From an uncultured Lachnospiraceae bacterium (lineage in GTDB: Bacteria; Bacillota; Clostridia; Lachnospirales; Lachnospiraceae): a stretch of DNA of 64,000 nucleotides. The position numbers were made by a program, and so were the translations under genes. Shown piece by piece: positions 42,071 to 52,098 of the stretch. How positions within the stretch are numbered: the stretch's first letter is position 1; the number at the start of each line of letters is the position of its first letter. The notes below the pieces were generated by a model, which saw nothing but the letters and a program-made list of their open reading frames with translations, was not told the DNA's origin and searched no databases. Location: positions 1 through 64,000 of the forward strand of contig OMVA01000086.1 in assembly GCA_900314445.1 (NCBI GenBank). Reading direction: 5' to 3'.

Positions 42071-45000
42071 ATGTATTTAAAAAGTATTGAAATTAATGGC
42101 TTTAAGTCGTTTGCAAATAAATTAGTATTTAAATTTGAAAATGGTATTACCGGTATTGTCGGCCCTAATGGCTCTGGTAAGAGTAACGTTGCTGATGCTG
42201 TTAGATGGGTATTGGGTGAACAAAGTGCATCTCGTCTTCGTGGTAAGAAGATGGAAGATGTCATTTTCGCTGGTACGGAAGCAAGAAAACCTCAGGGCTC
42301 AGCTTATGTAGCGATTACTCTGGATAATTCTGACCACAGTCTTCCTATTGATTATACAGAGGTTACTGTAGCAAGACGTGTGTATCGTTCCGGCGAAAGT
42401 GAGTATTTAATCAATGGTACCGTAAGCAAATTAAAAGATGTTACTGCTTTATTCTTTGATACCGGTATTGGTAAAGAGGGGTACTCTATCATCGGTCAGG
42501 GTCAGGTAGAACGTATTCTTTCTGATAAACCAGATGAAAGAAGAGCTCTTTTTGATGAAGCTGCAGGTATTGTTAAATATAAGAAGAATAAGCAGATTAC
42601 AGAAAAACAGCTGGCTGATGAACATGATAATCTGAATCGTGTAAATGATATTCTTTCTGGTTTGGAAGAGCGAGTTGGACCTCTGGCGATGCAGGCCGAA
42701 AAAGCCAAGCAGTATCTGGAGTTAAAAGATGACTTAAAGAAGCTGGATATCAATTCTTTCTTATTAGTTGTGGATTCTCTTCGTGCTGAAATTAAGGAAA
42801 TTGAAGATAAGCAGAAGATTACACAGGAAGCTATTGCAGAGAAGAAAAATGCCTTTGAAGAAACAAAGGCTGAATATGAACGCCTGGAAGCTGAAATTGA
42901 GAATATTACCATGGAAATGGAAGGCGAACGTCTCAATATTCATGATCAGCAGATTCAAATGGAGCATGCTTCTGGTGAAATCCGTGTAATGCAGGAAAAA
43001 ATTGCCTCCGTTGATCAGCGTAAGGCAGAAATGAAACGTCAGATTAATATTCTTCAGTCTGAAAAAGAAGATATTGAAAGAGAACTTTCATTAAATGCGG
43101 ATAAGGTAAAAGAAATTGAAGATACTTTAAAGCTTGCTAAGGAAGAAGAATCGAAGGCTAGAGAAAATGCTGAAAAGATTTCTTCGGAAGAAGCGGAAAT
43201 CGAAGGAAAAATTCAGGCTGCCAATTCCGATATTCTTGAATTTATGAATGCTGGTTCTTCTTTAAAGGAAAAACAGGCAAGATACGATACTATGCTGGAA
43301 AATATTGATCTTCGAAAGATCGAATTAAAGGGCAGGTATTTATCCGATAAGAGCCAGCAGCAAAAGAATCAGACCACATACGAAACGCTGGTTGCACAGC
43401 AGACTTCTGTAAATGATGCTGTAAATCGTCATCAGAAGGAACTTACAGAAACCGAGACAAATCTTCGAAATGCTACAGATCGTGCTTCTAGTCTTCGAAA
43501 TCAGATTGATTCTTTAAGTTCTGAAGTCATTCGTTTACGTTCTCAGTTTGAAAACCTTAGAAATTTATCTGAACGTTATGAAGGATATGGAAACAGTATT
43601 CGTAAGGTAATGGAACAGAAGGACAAGCAAAAGGGCGTTCTGGGTGTTGTTGCGGATATTATTAAAGTAGATGAAAAGTACGAAACTGCCATTGAAACAG
43701 CGCTTGGTGGAAGTATTCAGAATATCGTTACAGAAGATGAAGATACTGCAAAGAGAATGATTGCATATCTGCGTAATAATAAGTTTGGTCGTGCTACCTT
43801 CCTGCCAATTACAACGGTTAAGAACAGAGGTAACGTAGATCAGAATGCTCTGAAGGAAGCTGGTGTTATTGGTGTAGCATCTCAGCTGGTTAAGACAGAT
43901 AGTAAATTTACTGGTGTAATTGAGAGCCTTCTTGGCCGCTCCATCGTTGTGGAAGATATTGATGCCGCAACTAGAATTGCTAAGAAATATCATCAGTCCC
44001 TGCGTCTGGTTACCCCTAGTGGAGAACTGATTAATCCAGGTGGTGCCATGACCGGTGGTGCTTTCCGTAATAATAGTAACCTTCTTGGTCGTAAGCGTGA
44101 ATTAGATGAAATTACCAAGTCTATTGGTGAAAAGACAAATGAACTGCGTGCGTCTAAGGAAGAAGAGACTTCTCTCCAGATGAAGAGAGAGTCCTTAAAG
44201 GAAAGCAGAAATAAATTACAGGCAGAACTGAATCATCTTTCAATTGAACAGAACAGCGTAAAGATGCAGCTGGAAAATTGCATTCAGGAAAAGAGTGCAA
44301 TTGAGAAGGATCTGCAGTCTATCGAAAGAGAACAGGCAGAACTGGAAGAACAGATTTCTACTATTGCCATAAATAAGGATGAACTTCTTGCCAGTGGTAA
44401 GGAGCAAGAGGCTTCTATTACAGAAAGAAAGTCTATAATTGACAGATTGAATCAGAGCCTTGTTGAGAAACGTACAGAAAAGATCAACGCGGAAGCTACT
44501 CTTAGTTCTGCAAATCTGAATACACAGTCTATTCAGCAGAACTATTCATTTGCTAATGCTGAAAAGAATCGTATTGAAGATGAAATCAGAAAGAACGAGG
44601 CAAAACAGCGTGAGTACCAGGAGAGACTTTTATCTGGTGGTTCTGAAGCAGAAGAACTTACAGCAAATCTTGCTGAACAGAACAAACTCATTGATTCTGC
44701 AAAGGCTGAAATTGAAGCCTTAACGAAGAAACTGGAAGCCTTAAAGGAAAAACAGACTAAGGTTAATGCAAGCCATAAGGAATTCTTTGAAGAACGTGAA
44801 AAAATGTCCACAGAAATCGCAGGTCTGGAAAAGACAGATTTCACTTTGGGCATGAAGTTAGAAAAACTCAACGTGGAAAAAGATGAAAAGTCCGATTATA
44901 TGTGGAATGAGTATGAACTCACATATAGTAGTGCGGAAGCCTTAAAGGTTGAAGGTCTGGGTGATGAAGCAGAATTAAAGAGAAGAACTTCTGAAGTTCG

Positions 45001-45628
45001 TAGGCAGATTAAGGGCCTGGGGGATGTAAATGTAGGTGCTATTGAAGAGTATGCAGAGGTCAATGAACGTTATACCTTCCTGAAAACCCAGCATGATGAC
45101 ATTATCGAAGCAGAAAATAATCTGAAGAATATTATTGCAGAACTTGATGTAGCTATGAAGAGACAGTTTGCTGAAAAGTTCAAGGATATTCAGGTCGCCT
45201 TTGGTAAGGTATTCAAAGAACTCTTTGGTGGGGGTAAGGGTACCCTTACCCTTGTGGATGAAGATGATCTTCTTGAAACGGGTATTATGATCAATGCTCA
45301 GCCACCTGGAAAGAAGTTACAGAATATGATGCAGCTCTCCGGTGGTGAGAAATCACTGACAGCCATCAGTTTGCTTTTTGCTATTCAGAGTCTGAAGCCA
45401 TCTCCATTCTGTATTCTTGATGAAATTGAGGCTGCTCTTGATGATTCTAACGTGGGTCTTTACGCACAGTATCTGCACAGACTTACAAAGCATACACAGT
45501 TCATCGTTATTACACACCGTAAGGGTACTATGGAAGCTGCTGACGTACTGTATGGTATTACCATGCAGGAAAAGGGTGTTTCTACTCTTGTATCTGTAAG
45601 CATGATTGAAGATAAACTTGATAAGTAA
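42071..45628 (+). CDS. smc: Chromosome segregation ATPase SMC
   Basis: The condensin ATPase that works with ScpA and ScpB (27202, 28011). The 1185 residues follow the standard plan: N-terminal Walker A GPNGSGKSNVADAVRW (about 32-47), a long coiled coil (170-505), hinge domain (about 515-665), return coiled coil (670-1010), then the signature LSGGEKSLTAISLLF and Walker B FCILDEIEAALDDSNV. Both heads are complete. The Shine-Dalgarno is weak (AAGGGAAC). ftsY follows 15 bases later. Confidence 0.98.
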   Translation: MYLKSIEINGFKSFANKLVFKFENGITGIVGPNGSGKSNVADAVRWVLGEQSASRLRGKKMEDVIFAGTEARKPQGSAYVAITLDNSDHSLPIDYTEVTVARRVYRSGESEYLINGTVSKLKDVTALFFDTGIGKEGYSIIGQGQVERILSDKPDERRALFDEAAGIVKYKKNKQITEKQLADEHDNLNRVNDILSGLEERVGPLAMQAEKAKQYLELKDDLKKLDINSFLLVVDSLRAEIKEIEDKQKITQEAIAEKKNAFEETKAEYERLEAEIENITMEMEGERLNIHDQQIQMEHASGEIRVMQEKIASVDQRKAEMKRQINILQSEKEDIERELSLNADKVKEIEDTLKLAKEEESKARENAEKISSEEAEIEGKIQAANSDILEFMNAGSSLKEKQARYDTMLENIDLRKIELKGRYLSDKSQQQKNQTTYETLVAQQTSVNDAVNRHQKELTETETNLRNATDRASSLRNQIDSLSSEVIRLRSQFENLRNLSERYEGYGNSIRKVMEQKDKQKGVLGVVADIIKVDEKYETAIETALGGSIQNIVTEDEDTAKRMIAYLRNNKFGRATFLPITTVKNRGNVDQNALKEAGVIGVASQLVKTDSKFTGVIESLLGRSIVVEDIDAATRIAKKYHQSLRLVTPSGELINPGGAMTGGAFRNNSNLLGRKRELDEITKSIGEKTNELRASKEEETSLQMKRESLKESRNKLQAELNHLSIEQNSVKMQLENCIQEKSAIEKDLQSIEREQAELEEQISTIAINKDELLASGKEQEASITERKSIIDRLNQSLVEKRTEKINAEATLSSANLNTQSIQQNYSFANAEKNRIEDEIRKNEAKQREYQERLLSGGSEAEELTANLAEQNKLIDSAKAEIEALTKKLEALKEKQTKVNASHKEFFEEREKMSTEIAGLEKTDFTLGMKLEKLNVEKDEKSDYMWNEYELTYSSAEALKVEGLGDEAELKRRTSEVRRQIKGLGDVNVGAIEEYAEVNERYTFLKTQHDDIIEAENNLKNIIAELDVAMKRQFAEKFKDIQVAFGKVFKELFGGGKGTLTLVDEDDLLETGIMINAQPPGKKLQNMMQLSGGEKSLTAISLLFAIQSLKPSPFCILDEIEAALDDSNVGLYAQYLHRLTKHTQFIVITHRKGTMEAADVLYGITMQEKGVSTLVSVSMIEDKLDK

Positions 45629-45643
45629 TAAAGGGGAATGCAA

Positions 45644-46621
45644 ATGGGATTTTTTCAGAAATTAAAAGATGGTCTCAAAAAGACCAGTGATAGTATTGCA
45701 AATGTATTTGCTGTAAATGAAATTGACGATGATTTCTATGATGATTTGGAGGAAACACTGATTTCTGCAGATATGGGTTTCGAAACTACGGAAAAGGTTA
45801 TTGACGACCTGAAGGACAAGGTGGAAGAACTTCATCTTAAAAAGGCAGAAGAATGTAAGGAACTGGTTATGAATTCTCTTCGTAACCAGATGGAAGTGAC
45901 AGACCGTGCCTATGGTTTTGAAGATGCACATACCGTTGTATTTGTTATCGGTGTAAATGGTGTAGGAAAGACCACATCCATTGGAAAACTTGCTGCCCAA
46001 TATAAAAACAGAGGGAAGAAGGTACTTGTAGCTGCTGCAGATACCTTCCGTGCCGGTGCTATTGCCCAGTTAAAGACTTGGACAGACCGAGCTGGTGTAG
46101 ATCTCATTTCCCAGGGAGAAGGAAGTGATCCTTCTGCTGTAGTTTATGATGCAGTATCCGCTGCAAAAGCAAGAAAAGCTGACCTTCTTCTGGTTGACAC
46201 AGCAGGACGACTTCATAATAAGAAAAATCTTATGGATGAACTTGCTAAGATGAGACGTGTTATTGAAAGAGAATATCCAGAAGCATATGTGGAAACACTG
46301 ATTGTTCTGGACGGTTCTACTGGCCAGAATGCGCTGGAACAGGCTCGGCAGTTCTCTACAGTTACAGAAATCAACGGAATTATTATTACAAAGCTGGATG
46401 GTACAGCAAAAGGTGGTATTGCGGTTGCTATTCAGTCTGAATTATCTGTACCAGTTAAGTATATTGGTGTGGGAGAGAAGATTGATGATTTACAGCGCTT
46501 CGATCCAGATGAGTATATTCAGGCTCTTTTCTCTGATTTCGGAAATGAAACAGACCTCGAGATTCTTATGAGAAGTCAGGAAGAAGAGGAAGAAGAGGAA
46601 GAATCTGAGGACCAGGAATAA
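45644..46621 (+). CDS. ftsY: Signal recognition particle receptor FtsY
   Basis: The SRP-receptor GTPase that docks ribosomes making membrane proteins. The 325-residue protein has an amphipathic N-terminus (GFFQKLKDGLKKTSDSI), an N domain, and a G domain with GVNGVGKTTSIGKLA, DTFRAGAIAQLK, VDTAGRLHNKKNLMDEL and TKLDGTAKGG. ATG 45644 is chosen because AAGGGG ends 7 bases before it; the ATG at 45638 is too close. Oddly, the long acidic N-terminal A domain of many FtsY proteins is lacking and a run of about a dozen acidic residues is at the C-terminus instead. Confidence 0.96.
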   Translation: MGFFQKLKDGLKKTSDSIANVFAVNEIDDDFYDDLEETLISADMGFETTEKVIDDLKDKVEELHLKKAEECKELVMNSLRNQMEVTDRAYGFEDAHTVVFVIGVNGVGKTTSIGKLAAQYKNRGKKVLVAAADTFRAGAIAQLKTWTDRAGVDLISQGEGSDPSAVVYDAVSAAKARKADLLLVDTAGRLHNKKNLMDELAKMRRVIEREYPEAYVETLIVLDGSTGQNALEQARQFSTVTEINGIIITKLDGTAKGGIAVAIQSELSVPVKYIGVGEKIDDLQRFDPDEYIQALFSDFGNETDLEILMRSQEEEEEEEESEDQE

Positions 46622-46768
46622 TCTATGGATTAAAATAATCTATGGAGCTGGAATAATTTAAGGGCCAGGAAACAGACGTTCTAAGGTCCTTATATAGATA
46701 ATTCAATGAATCAATAGGAAATATGCAAAAATATTTTGGGCAAAAATTGAAAAATAGTAAAAAATATT

Positions 46769-46797
46769 TTGCATTTTGGGGATGATGCGAGTATCAT
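46769..46797 (+). promoter_or_regulatory. ilvA promoter
   Basis: TTGCAT (46769-46774), a 17-base spacer and TATCAT (46792-46797), 43 bases before the ilvA start. Just upstream lies an AT-rich imperfect inverted repeat with ATGCAAAA near 46724 and TTTTGCAT at 46767-46774, the latter overlapping the -35 box. Confidence 0.6.
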
Positions 46798-46839
46798 AAG
46801 AACATTATTTTATTGATACGACACAGGAGGTTGTAGAAG

Positions 46840-48069
46840 GTGGATAAGATTACTAGACAGAAGTGTGAAGAAGCATACGAGATTGTATCTAAGGTTGCTA
46901 AGAATACTGGTCTTATTGAATCAGAATATTTTTCAGAACTTACAGGGAATAAAGTTTATTTAAAGCCTGAAAATATGCAGGTTACAGGTGCATATAAAAT
47001 TCGTGGTGCTTATTATAAGATTAGTCAGTTATCAGATGAAGAAAGACAAAAAGGACTGATTACTGCATCCGCTGGTAACCATGCCCAGGGTGTTGCTTAT
47101 GCAGCAAAGGCTTATGGTGTAAAGGCAGTTATTGTTATGCCTACAACCACTCCTCTTATTAAGGTAAATAGAACAAAGGCTTATGGCGCTGAAGTTGTTT
47201 TATACGGTGATGTTTATGATGAAGCATGTGACTACGCTTTAAAACTTGCGAAGGAACATGGATATACATTTATTCATCCATTTGATGATCTGGAAGTTGC
47301 AACCGGTCAGTCCACTGTTGCCATGGAAATTTTAAAAGAAGTTCCATTCGTTGATACAATTTTAGTACCAATTGGTGGTGGTGGACTTGCAACAGGTGTT
47401 TCCACACTGGCAAAGATGCTGAATCCAAAGATTAAGGTTATTGGTGTAGAGCCATCTGGCGCTGCGTGTATGAAGGCTAGTATCCAAAATGGTCAGGTAA
47501 CAACCTTACCTACTGTAAATACCATTGCGGATGGTACTGCCGTAAAGACTCCTGGTAAGAACATTTTCCCTTATATTCAGAAAAATATTGATGATATTAT
47601 CACAATTGATGATGGTGAACTTATCGTTACTTTCCTGGATATGATTGAAAATCATAAGATGATTGCTGAAAACTCTGGTTTACTTACTGTTGCTGCTCTA
47701 AAGCACCTGAAACCAGAAGGCAAGAAGGTTGCTGCCATTATTTCTGGTGGTAATATGGACGTTATTACACTTTCTTCTGTAGTAAGACATGGTCTGATTG
47801 CACGTTCAAGAATCTTCACAGTTTCTGTACAGCTTCCTGATAAGCCAGGTGAGCTCATGAACGTATCTAAGGTTATTGCAGATATGAAGGGTAATATTAT
47901 TAAGCTTGAACACAACCAGTTCTTCTCTATTAATAGACAGGCTGCTGTAGAACTTGTTATTACTCTCGAAGCCTTTGGCCCTGAGCACAAGGCAGAGATT
48001 ATTAAGACTCTTGATGAAAAGGGATATCATCCTGTAATAAAGAATCCGACAGCCGATTCTCAGGATTAG
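46840..48069 (+). CDS. ilvA: Threonine ammonia-lyase
   Basis: A PLP enzyme that deaminates threonine to 2-oxobutanoate, the entry to isoleucine synthesis or threonine fermentation. The PLP lysine is Lys53 in TGAYKIRGAYYK, the phosphate-binding loop is PIGGGGLATG, and SAGNHAQGVAYAAK is typical. A single C-terminal ACT domain (about 325-400, from VSVQLPDKPGELM) makes this the 400-residue single-ACT form and not the 500-residue biosynthetic form. Anabolic or catabolic use cannot be decided, although ilvN and ilvC are elsewhere in the window. The start is GTG 46840 after AGGAGG. walJ follows 8 bases after the stop. Confidence 0.92.
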   Translation: MDKITRQKCEEAYEIVSKVAKNTGLIESEYFSELTGNKVYLKPENMQVTGAYKIRGAYYKISQLSDEERQKGLITASAGNHAQGVAYAAKAYGVKAVIVMPTTTPLIKVNRTKAYGAEVVLYGDVYDEACDYALKLAKEHGYTFIHPFDDLEVATGQSTVAMEILKEVPFVDTILVPIGGGGLATGVSTLAKMLNPKIKVIGVEPSGAACMKASIQNGQVTTLPTVNTIADGTAVKTPGKNIFPYIQKNIDDIITIDDGELIVTFLDMIENHKMIAENSGLLTVAALKHLKPEGKKVAAIISGGNMDVITLSSVVRHGLIARSRIFTVSVQLPDKPGELMNVSKVIADMKGNIIKLEHNQFFSINRQAAVELVITLEAFGPEHKAEIIKTLDEKGYHPVIKNPTADSQD

Positions 48070-48077
48070 GATTTTGA

Positions 48078-48887
48078 ATGAAATTAATGAATATTGCCAG
48101 TGGCAGCAGTGGTAACTGTAGTATGGTTGGTACTGACCAAACCACAGTCCTTGTTGACACTGGAATTAGCATGAAGCGAATTGAGGCTGGCCTTACAACA
48201 TGTGGGCTTACTCCTAGAGATTTAGATGGAATATTTATCACCCATGAGCACGCAGATCATATTCATGGATTGGGCGTTATTTCCAGAAAATATAATATTC
48301 CCATCTATGGTACAATGGGCACTCTGGATGGTGCTCTAAAGTCTGGAAAATTAGGGACTTTTGATTTCAATTTGCTTCACGGTATTTCTGCAAATGGGAC
48401 AATGACCATTGGTGATTTGAAAATCACTTCACATTCCATTTCCCATGATGCTGCGGATCCTGTTTGTTATAAGTTTGAAGAAGCAGGTGATGAGAAGGAA
48501 AAGGTTGTAACAGTTGCTACAGATATCGGTTATGCCAGTGAGGATTTAATTGACTTTCTTCAGGGAGCAGATGCTATGCTTATTGAAGCAAATCATGATG
48601 TCCGAATGCTGGAGGCTGGACCTTATCCATTTTATTTAAAGCAGAGAATACTTGGTGATCATGGACATTTGTCAAATGAAGCCAGCGGCAGAATGATAAA
48701 ATCTCTCCTGAATGATCATATTAAGATGATTCAGTTGGGTCATTTATCAAAAGAAAACAATTTTAAAGAACTTGCTTTTGAAACGGTTAAGCAGGAACTT
48801 GATGGAAATGAGTTTTCTAATGATGTAAGAGATTTCAATCTTTGCGTTGCTAGTAGATTAGAACCTTCGGACTTACTTGAATTTTAG
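48078..48887 (+). CDS. walJ: MBL-fold metallohydrolase WalJ/YycJ family
   Basis: A 269-residue metallo-beta-lactamase-fold protein. It begins MNIASGSSGNCSMVGTDQT, the YycJ signature, followed by the metal motif THEHADHIHGL (H-x-H-x-D-H) and later metal ligands in HSISHDAADP, ATDIGYA, EANHD and LGHLSKEN. In Bacillus the homologue sits with the WalKR two-component system and acts in DNA processing; no walKR is here, so the role is inferred from the family only. It follows ilvA by 8 bases without an evident promoter. Confidence 0.88.
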   Translation: MKLMNIASGSSGNCSMVGTDQTTVLVDTGISMKRIEAGLTTCGLTPRDLDGIFITHEHADHIHGLGVISRKYNIPIYGTMGTLDGALKSGKLGTFDFNLLHGISANGTMTIGDLKITSHSISHDAADPVCYKFEEAGDEKEKVVTVATDIGYASEDLIDFLQGADAMLIEANHDVRMLEAGPYPFYLKQRILGDHGHLSNEASGRMIKSLLNDHIKMIQLGHLSKENNFKELAFETVKQELDGNEFSNDVRDFNLCVASRLEPSDLLEF

Positions 48888-48929
48888 TTAATAAATAGAT
48901 TTATTCTATTAATGAAAGGAATTATAAAG

Positions 48930-49202
48930 ATGGCTAAGACTATTATTACTGTAGTAGGACAGGATACTGTTGGTATTATTGCAAAGGTATGTAATTACCT
49001 TGCAGATAATCAGATTAATATCATGGACATCACACAGACTGTTATGCAGGGATATTTCAACATGATGATGATTGTTGATACTTCAGCATGCACAAAGTCT
49101 CATGGTGATCTTTCATCTGAACTTGCTACACTTGGAGATAGCATCGGCGTTCAGATTAAAGCTCAGAAGGAAGAAATCTTCGATATGATGCATCGAATCT
49201 AA
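48930..49202 (+). CDS. ACT-domain protein (UPF0237)
   Basis: A 90-residue protein that is one ACT domain plus a short tail: TIITVVGQDTVGIIAKVCNYLADNQINIMDITQTV is the ligand-binding first half. ATG 48930 lies 9 bases after GAAAGGA; the ATG at 48912 overlaps that site. It is almost always paired with the UPF0210/DUF711 gene that follows here after 49 bases, so the two likely work together; the regulator ligand is unknown but ACT domains usually bind amino acids. Confidence 0.88.
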   Translation: MAKTIITVVGQDTVGIIAKVCNYLADNQINIMDITQTVMQGYFNMMMIVDTSACTKSHGDLSSELATLGDSIGVQIKAQKEEIFDMMHRI

Positions 49203-49251
49203 GTTAGTATGATTCACCTTTATCATTAAATATATTTGTTAGGAGATAAAA

Positions 49252-50616
49252 ATGATTACACTTGATGAAGTCATCGAAACCAATTCCATGATAAGTTCGA
49301 TGAACCTGGATGTAAGAACTATTACTATGGGCATCTCTTTATTGGATTGTGTTGGACCTGATTTAAAGACTACATGTGACAATATTTATAATAAGATCAC
49401 TACTAAGGCTAAAAACCTTGTGGCAACTGGTGAAGAAATCACAAAGATGTACGGTATTCCTATCGTAAACAAGCGTGTTTCTGTAACTCCAATTGCTTTA
49501 GTTGGTGGTTCTGTTTGTAAAAACTCGGATGATTTTGTGGAAATCGCAAAGACACTGGATAAGGCTGCACACACAGTTGGCGTTAACTTCCTTGGTGGTT
49601 ATTCTGCTCTTGTTTGTAAGGGAATGACAGAGGCTGATTGTCTCCTCATTGAGTCACTTCCTAAGGCACTTGCGGAAACTGAACTTGTTTGTGCATCTGT
49701 TAACTGCGGTTCTACAAAGACTGGTATTGATATGGATGCTGTTCGCATGATTGGCGAAAAGATTCATGAAATGGCAGTGGTTACACAGGATAGAGATTCT
49801 ATTGCCTGTGCCAAGTTTGTCGTATTCTGTAATGCACCGGATGATAACCCATTTATGGCAGGTGCTTTCCACGGTGTTACAGAAGGTGACTGCGTTATTA
49901 ACGTAGGTGTCAGTGGCCCTGGTGTTGTAAAGAGAGCTCTTGAAGAAGTTAGAGGAGAGTCTTTCGAAGTTCTTTGCGAAACCATTAAGAAGACTGCATT
50001 TAAGATTACTCGTGTTGGCCAGCTGGTTGCTAAGGAAGCTTCTAAAAAGCTGGGCATCCCATTTGGCATTGTTGATTTATCACTGGCTCCAACTCCAGCC
50101 ATTGGTGATTCTGTTGCAGATATCCTTTGCGAAATTGGTGTTGAATACGCAGGTGCTCCGGGTACAACAGCAGCCCTTGCACTTCTGAATGACCAGGTTA
50201 AGAAGGGCGGTATCATGGCTTCTTCTTATGTAGGTGGCCTTTCTGGTGCTTTCATTCCTGTTTCAGAAGATCAGGGTATGATTGACGCTGCAAACCTTGG
50301 TTGTCTTACAATTGAAAAGCTGGAAGCTATGACTTGCGTATGTTCAGTAGGTCTGGATATGATTGCCATTCCTGGTTCTACACCAAGTACAACAATTTCC
50401 GGTATCATTGCAGATGAAATGGCAATTGGTATGATTAACCAGAAGACAACAGCAGTTCGTATCATGCCTGTTATTGGTAAGGAAGTTGGAGATAAGATTG
50501 TCCTTGGCGGACTTCTTGGCGAAGCTCCCATTATGCCAGTTAACAAGTATGGTTGCGAGAATCTGATTAAGAGAACTGGTAGAATCCCAGCTCCAATTCA
50601 TAGCTTTAAGAACTAA
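49252..50616 (+). CDS. UPF0210 (DUF711, PFL-family) protein
   Basis: A 454-residue protein of the UPF0210 family, which is distantly related to pyruvate formate-lyase-like folds but lacks the glycyl-radical loop. The stretches [42 protein letters not shown] and [20 protein letters not shown]-type sequence mark it. Its biochemical role is not established. The tight pairing with the ACT protein upstream argues for ACT-based control of this protein. AGGAGA precedes ATG 49252. Codon bias suggests good expression. Confidence 0.88.
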   Translation: MITLDEVIETNSMISSMNLDVRTITMGISLLDCVGPDLKTTCDNIYNKITTKAKNLVATGEEITKMYGIPIVNKRVSVTPIALVGGSVCKNSDDFVEIAKTLDKAAHTVGVNFLGGYSALVCKGMTEADCLLIESLPKALAETELVCASVNCGSTKTGIDMDAVRMIGEKIHEMAVVTQDRDSIACAKFVVFCNAPDDNPFMAGAFHGVTEGDCVINVGVSGPGVVKRALEEVRGESFEVLCETIKKTAFKITRVGQLVAKEASKKLGIPFGIVDLSLAPTPAIGDSVADILCEIGVEYAGAPGTTAALALLNDQVKKGGIMASSYVGGLSGAFIPVSEDQGMIDAANLGCLTIEKLEAMTCVCSVGLDMIAIPGSTPSTTISGIIADEMAIGMINQKTTAVRIMPVIGKEVGDKIVLGGLLGEAPIMPVNKYGCENLIKRTGRIPAPIHSFKN

Positions 50617-50626
50617 TAACAATGAC

Positions 50627-50651
50627 AAATCCATTTGCATCATATGGATTT
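50627..50651. repeat. ATTTGCAT-type intergenic hairpin
   Basis: AAATCCAT (50627-50634) pairs perfectly with ATGGATTT (50644-50651); the loop holds TTGCAT. It lies 10 bases after the UPF0210 stop and just before the terminator. Confidence 0.6.
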
Positions 50652-50657
50652 TGAAGG

Positions 50658-50680
50658 AGCCTCCTCCGGGAGGCTTTTTC
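50658..50680 (+). terminator. Terminator after the UPF0210 gene
   Basis: AGCCTCC (50658-50664) pairs with GGAGGCT (50669-50675) around TCCG, followed by TTTTC. Confidence 0.92.
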
Positions 50681-50755
50681 TTTTACCTAAATTAGGGAAA
50701 TGTGTGGTATCATTTACATGCATTATATTACTTTGAAAGATTTCGAGGAAAGAGA

Positions 50756-51982
50756 ATGGCAACAGCCTTAGTTATAACAACCTATCAAAAAGTTCTTCTG
50801 GAAATGGTCTTTGAAGACAATAAACTGGTGGAAGCTCACAATATTTCGACAAATGATATTCTGGGGAATATTTATTCAGCCAGTGTTACCAATGTGATTC
50901 CATCCATTGGGGCGGCCTTTCTGGATGCGGGTTTGGGAGATACTTTATATTATAATATTGCTGATTTCTCTGGACGTGAGCTATATGCCAGACATGGAAA
51001 GCAGAATCATCCATGTGTTGGAGATACCATGCTTATTCAGGTTAGTAGAGAAGCTATGCAAAAGAAAAAGGCTTCCTGCTCATCCAATTTATCTTTAACC
51101 GGAAAATATTTGGTTGTAAACCGTTCAAATGCCATTGGCATTTCTAAGTCCATTACTGATTCTTCCAAGAGAGACGAGCTGAAAAGTTTTGCAGAAAATC
51201 TGGATACATATCTATCCTGTAAAGAAAAATTTGGAGCTGGAATCATTTTTAGAACTTCTTGTCAGTTAGCTGACATAGAATCTATCAAGGAAGAAACTAT
51301 AAAATTATTATGTGAACTAGATTCTATAATTAGTCGTGGCCTCCATGAAATTCCAAAAAAATGTCTTTACTCCAAAACAGATGGTAGTGCATCCTATATA
51401 AATTATATTCGGAATTTTATAGCAAAACATAGAGATGAAGTACTTCGGGTTCATACAGATATTGAAAGTGTCAGAGATGGAATTCGCTCTATGCCTGAAC
51501 TTGCAGATGAATTATTCGAATTCCATTATGAAAAATTCCAGGAACTGGACCTGATTTTTAAGGTTGATACCCAAATTCAAAAGGTACTACAAAGAAAAAT
51601 TTATTTAAAGTCTGGCGGAAGTATTGTTATTGACCAGACGGAGGCATTGACAGCAATCGATGTGAATTCAGGCCAGTTTACCAAAGGCGCTAATGCGGAA
51701 AAACACTATTTGAAAACAAATATGGAAGCTGCAGAAGAGATTGCCAGAGTGCTTAGACTTCGTAATTTATCTGGTATGATTCTGATTGATTTTATAAATA
51801 TGAAAAATAAAGAGTCAGAAAAAACTCTGATCAGTCATTTAAAAACCTGTATTTCTAAGGATCCTGTTAAAACAATTTTTGTGGATCTTACAGGACTGGG
51901 TCTTGCAGAAATGACAAGACAGAAGATCGAAAAGCCCTTAAATGAGCTGTTTTACGAAAAAACTTCTGGAAAAAATGATTGA
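50756..51982 (+). CDS. rng: Ribonuclease E/G family protein
   Basis: A single-strand endoribonuclease of the RNase E/G family, 408 residues. It has an N-terminal S1 RNA-binding part (about 35-100, GNIYSASVTNVIPSIGAAFL), the RNase H-like and 5'-sensor regions, and the catalytic DNase I-like domain with the metal aspartates in TAIDVNSGQF and LIDFINM. It lacks the CPxC zinc link of E. coli RNase E and the long scaffold tail, fitting a short G-type enzyme. ATG 50756 follows GAGGAAAG; the frame extends 18 codons upstream without conservation. Its position before rplU is usual in Clostridia. Confidence 0.92.
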   Translation: MATALVITTYQKVLLEMVFEDNKLVEAHNISTNDILGNIYSASVTNVIPSIGAAFLDAGLGDTLYYNIADFSGRELYARHGKQNHPCVGDTMLIQVSREAMQKKKASCSSNLSLTGKYLVVNRSNAIGISKSITDSSKRDELKSFAENLDTYLSCKEKFGAGIIFRTSCQLADIESIKEETIKLLCELDSIISRGLHEIPKKCLYSKTDGSASYINYIRNFIAKHRDEVLRVHTDIESVRDGIRSMPELADELFEFHYEKFQELDLIFKVDTQIQKVLQRKIYLKSGGSIVIDQTEALTAIDVNSGQFTKGANAEKHYLKTNMEAAEEIARVLRLRNLSGMILIDFINMKNKESEKTLISHLKTCISKDPVKTIFVDLTGLGLAEMTRQKIEKPLNELFYEKTSGKND

Positions 51983-52007
51983 CATAATTTTTCTTAGATG
52001 TTAGTAT
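51979..52007 (+). promoter_or_regulatory. rplU promoter
   Basis: TTGACA (51979-51984), a 17-base spacer and TAGTAT (52002-52007). The -35 overlaps the stop codon of rng (TGA at 51980-51982). Confidence 0.85.
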
Positions 52008-52011
52008 ATTC

Positions 52012-52083
52012 CATGTGCCGCTCGATGAGGCCCAAAGTGTGCCTAAATGAAGGTGCCGCCAAAGTCGGCGAGTTTATTATAAT
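52012..52083 (+). promoter_or_regulatory. Candidate ribosomal protein L21 leader
   Basis: The 90-base untranslated region before rplU contains a GCCGC...GTCGGC-rich structured segment with the conserved-looking core AAAGTGTGCCTAAATGAAGG (52032-52051). A leader RNA upstream of rplU is a known family in Firmicutes. I assign it by position and core sequence, not by a covariance search. Confidence 0.55.
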
Positions 52084-52098
52084 AGGAGGTTTTCCCAT

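Noticed and set aside
42071-45628. Minus-strand frames opposite smc (for example 42502-42936 and 43565-43993)
   Set aside because: They arise from the regular coiled-coil codon pattern of smc and carry no motifs or initiation signals.
46617-46646. Direct repeat AATAATCTATGGA twice, 17 bases apart, around the ftsY stop
   Set aside because: Only two copies with AT-rich content; it looks like a local duplication without a wider pattern.
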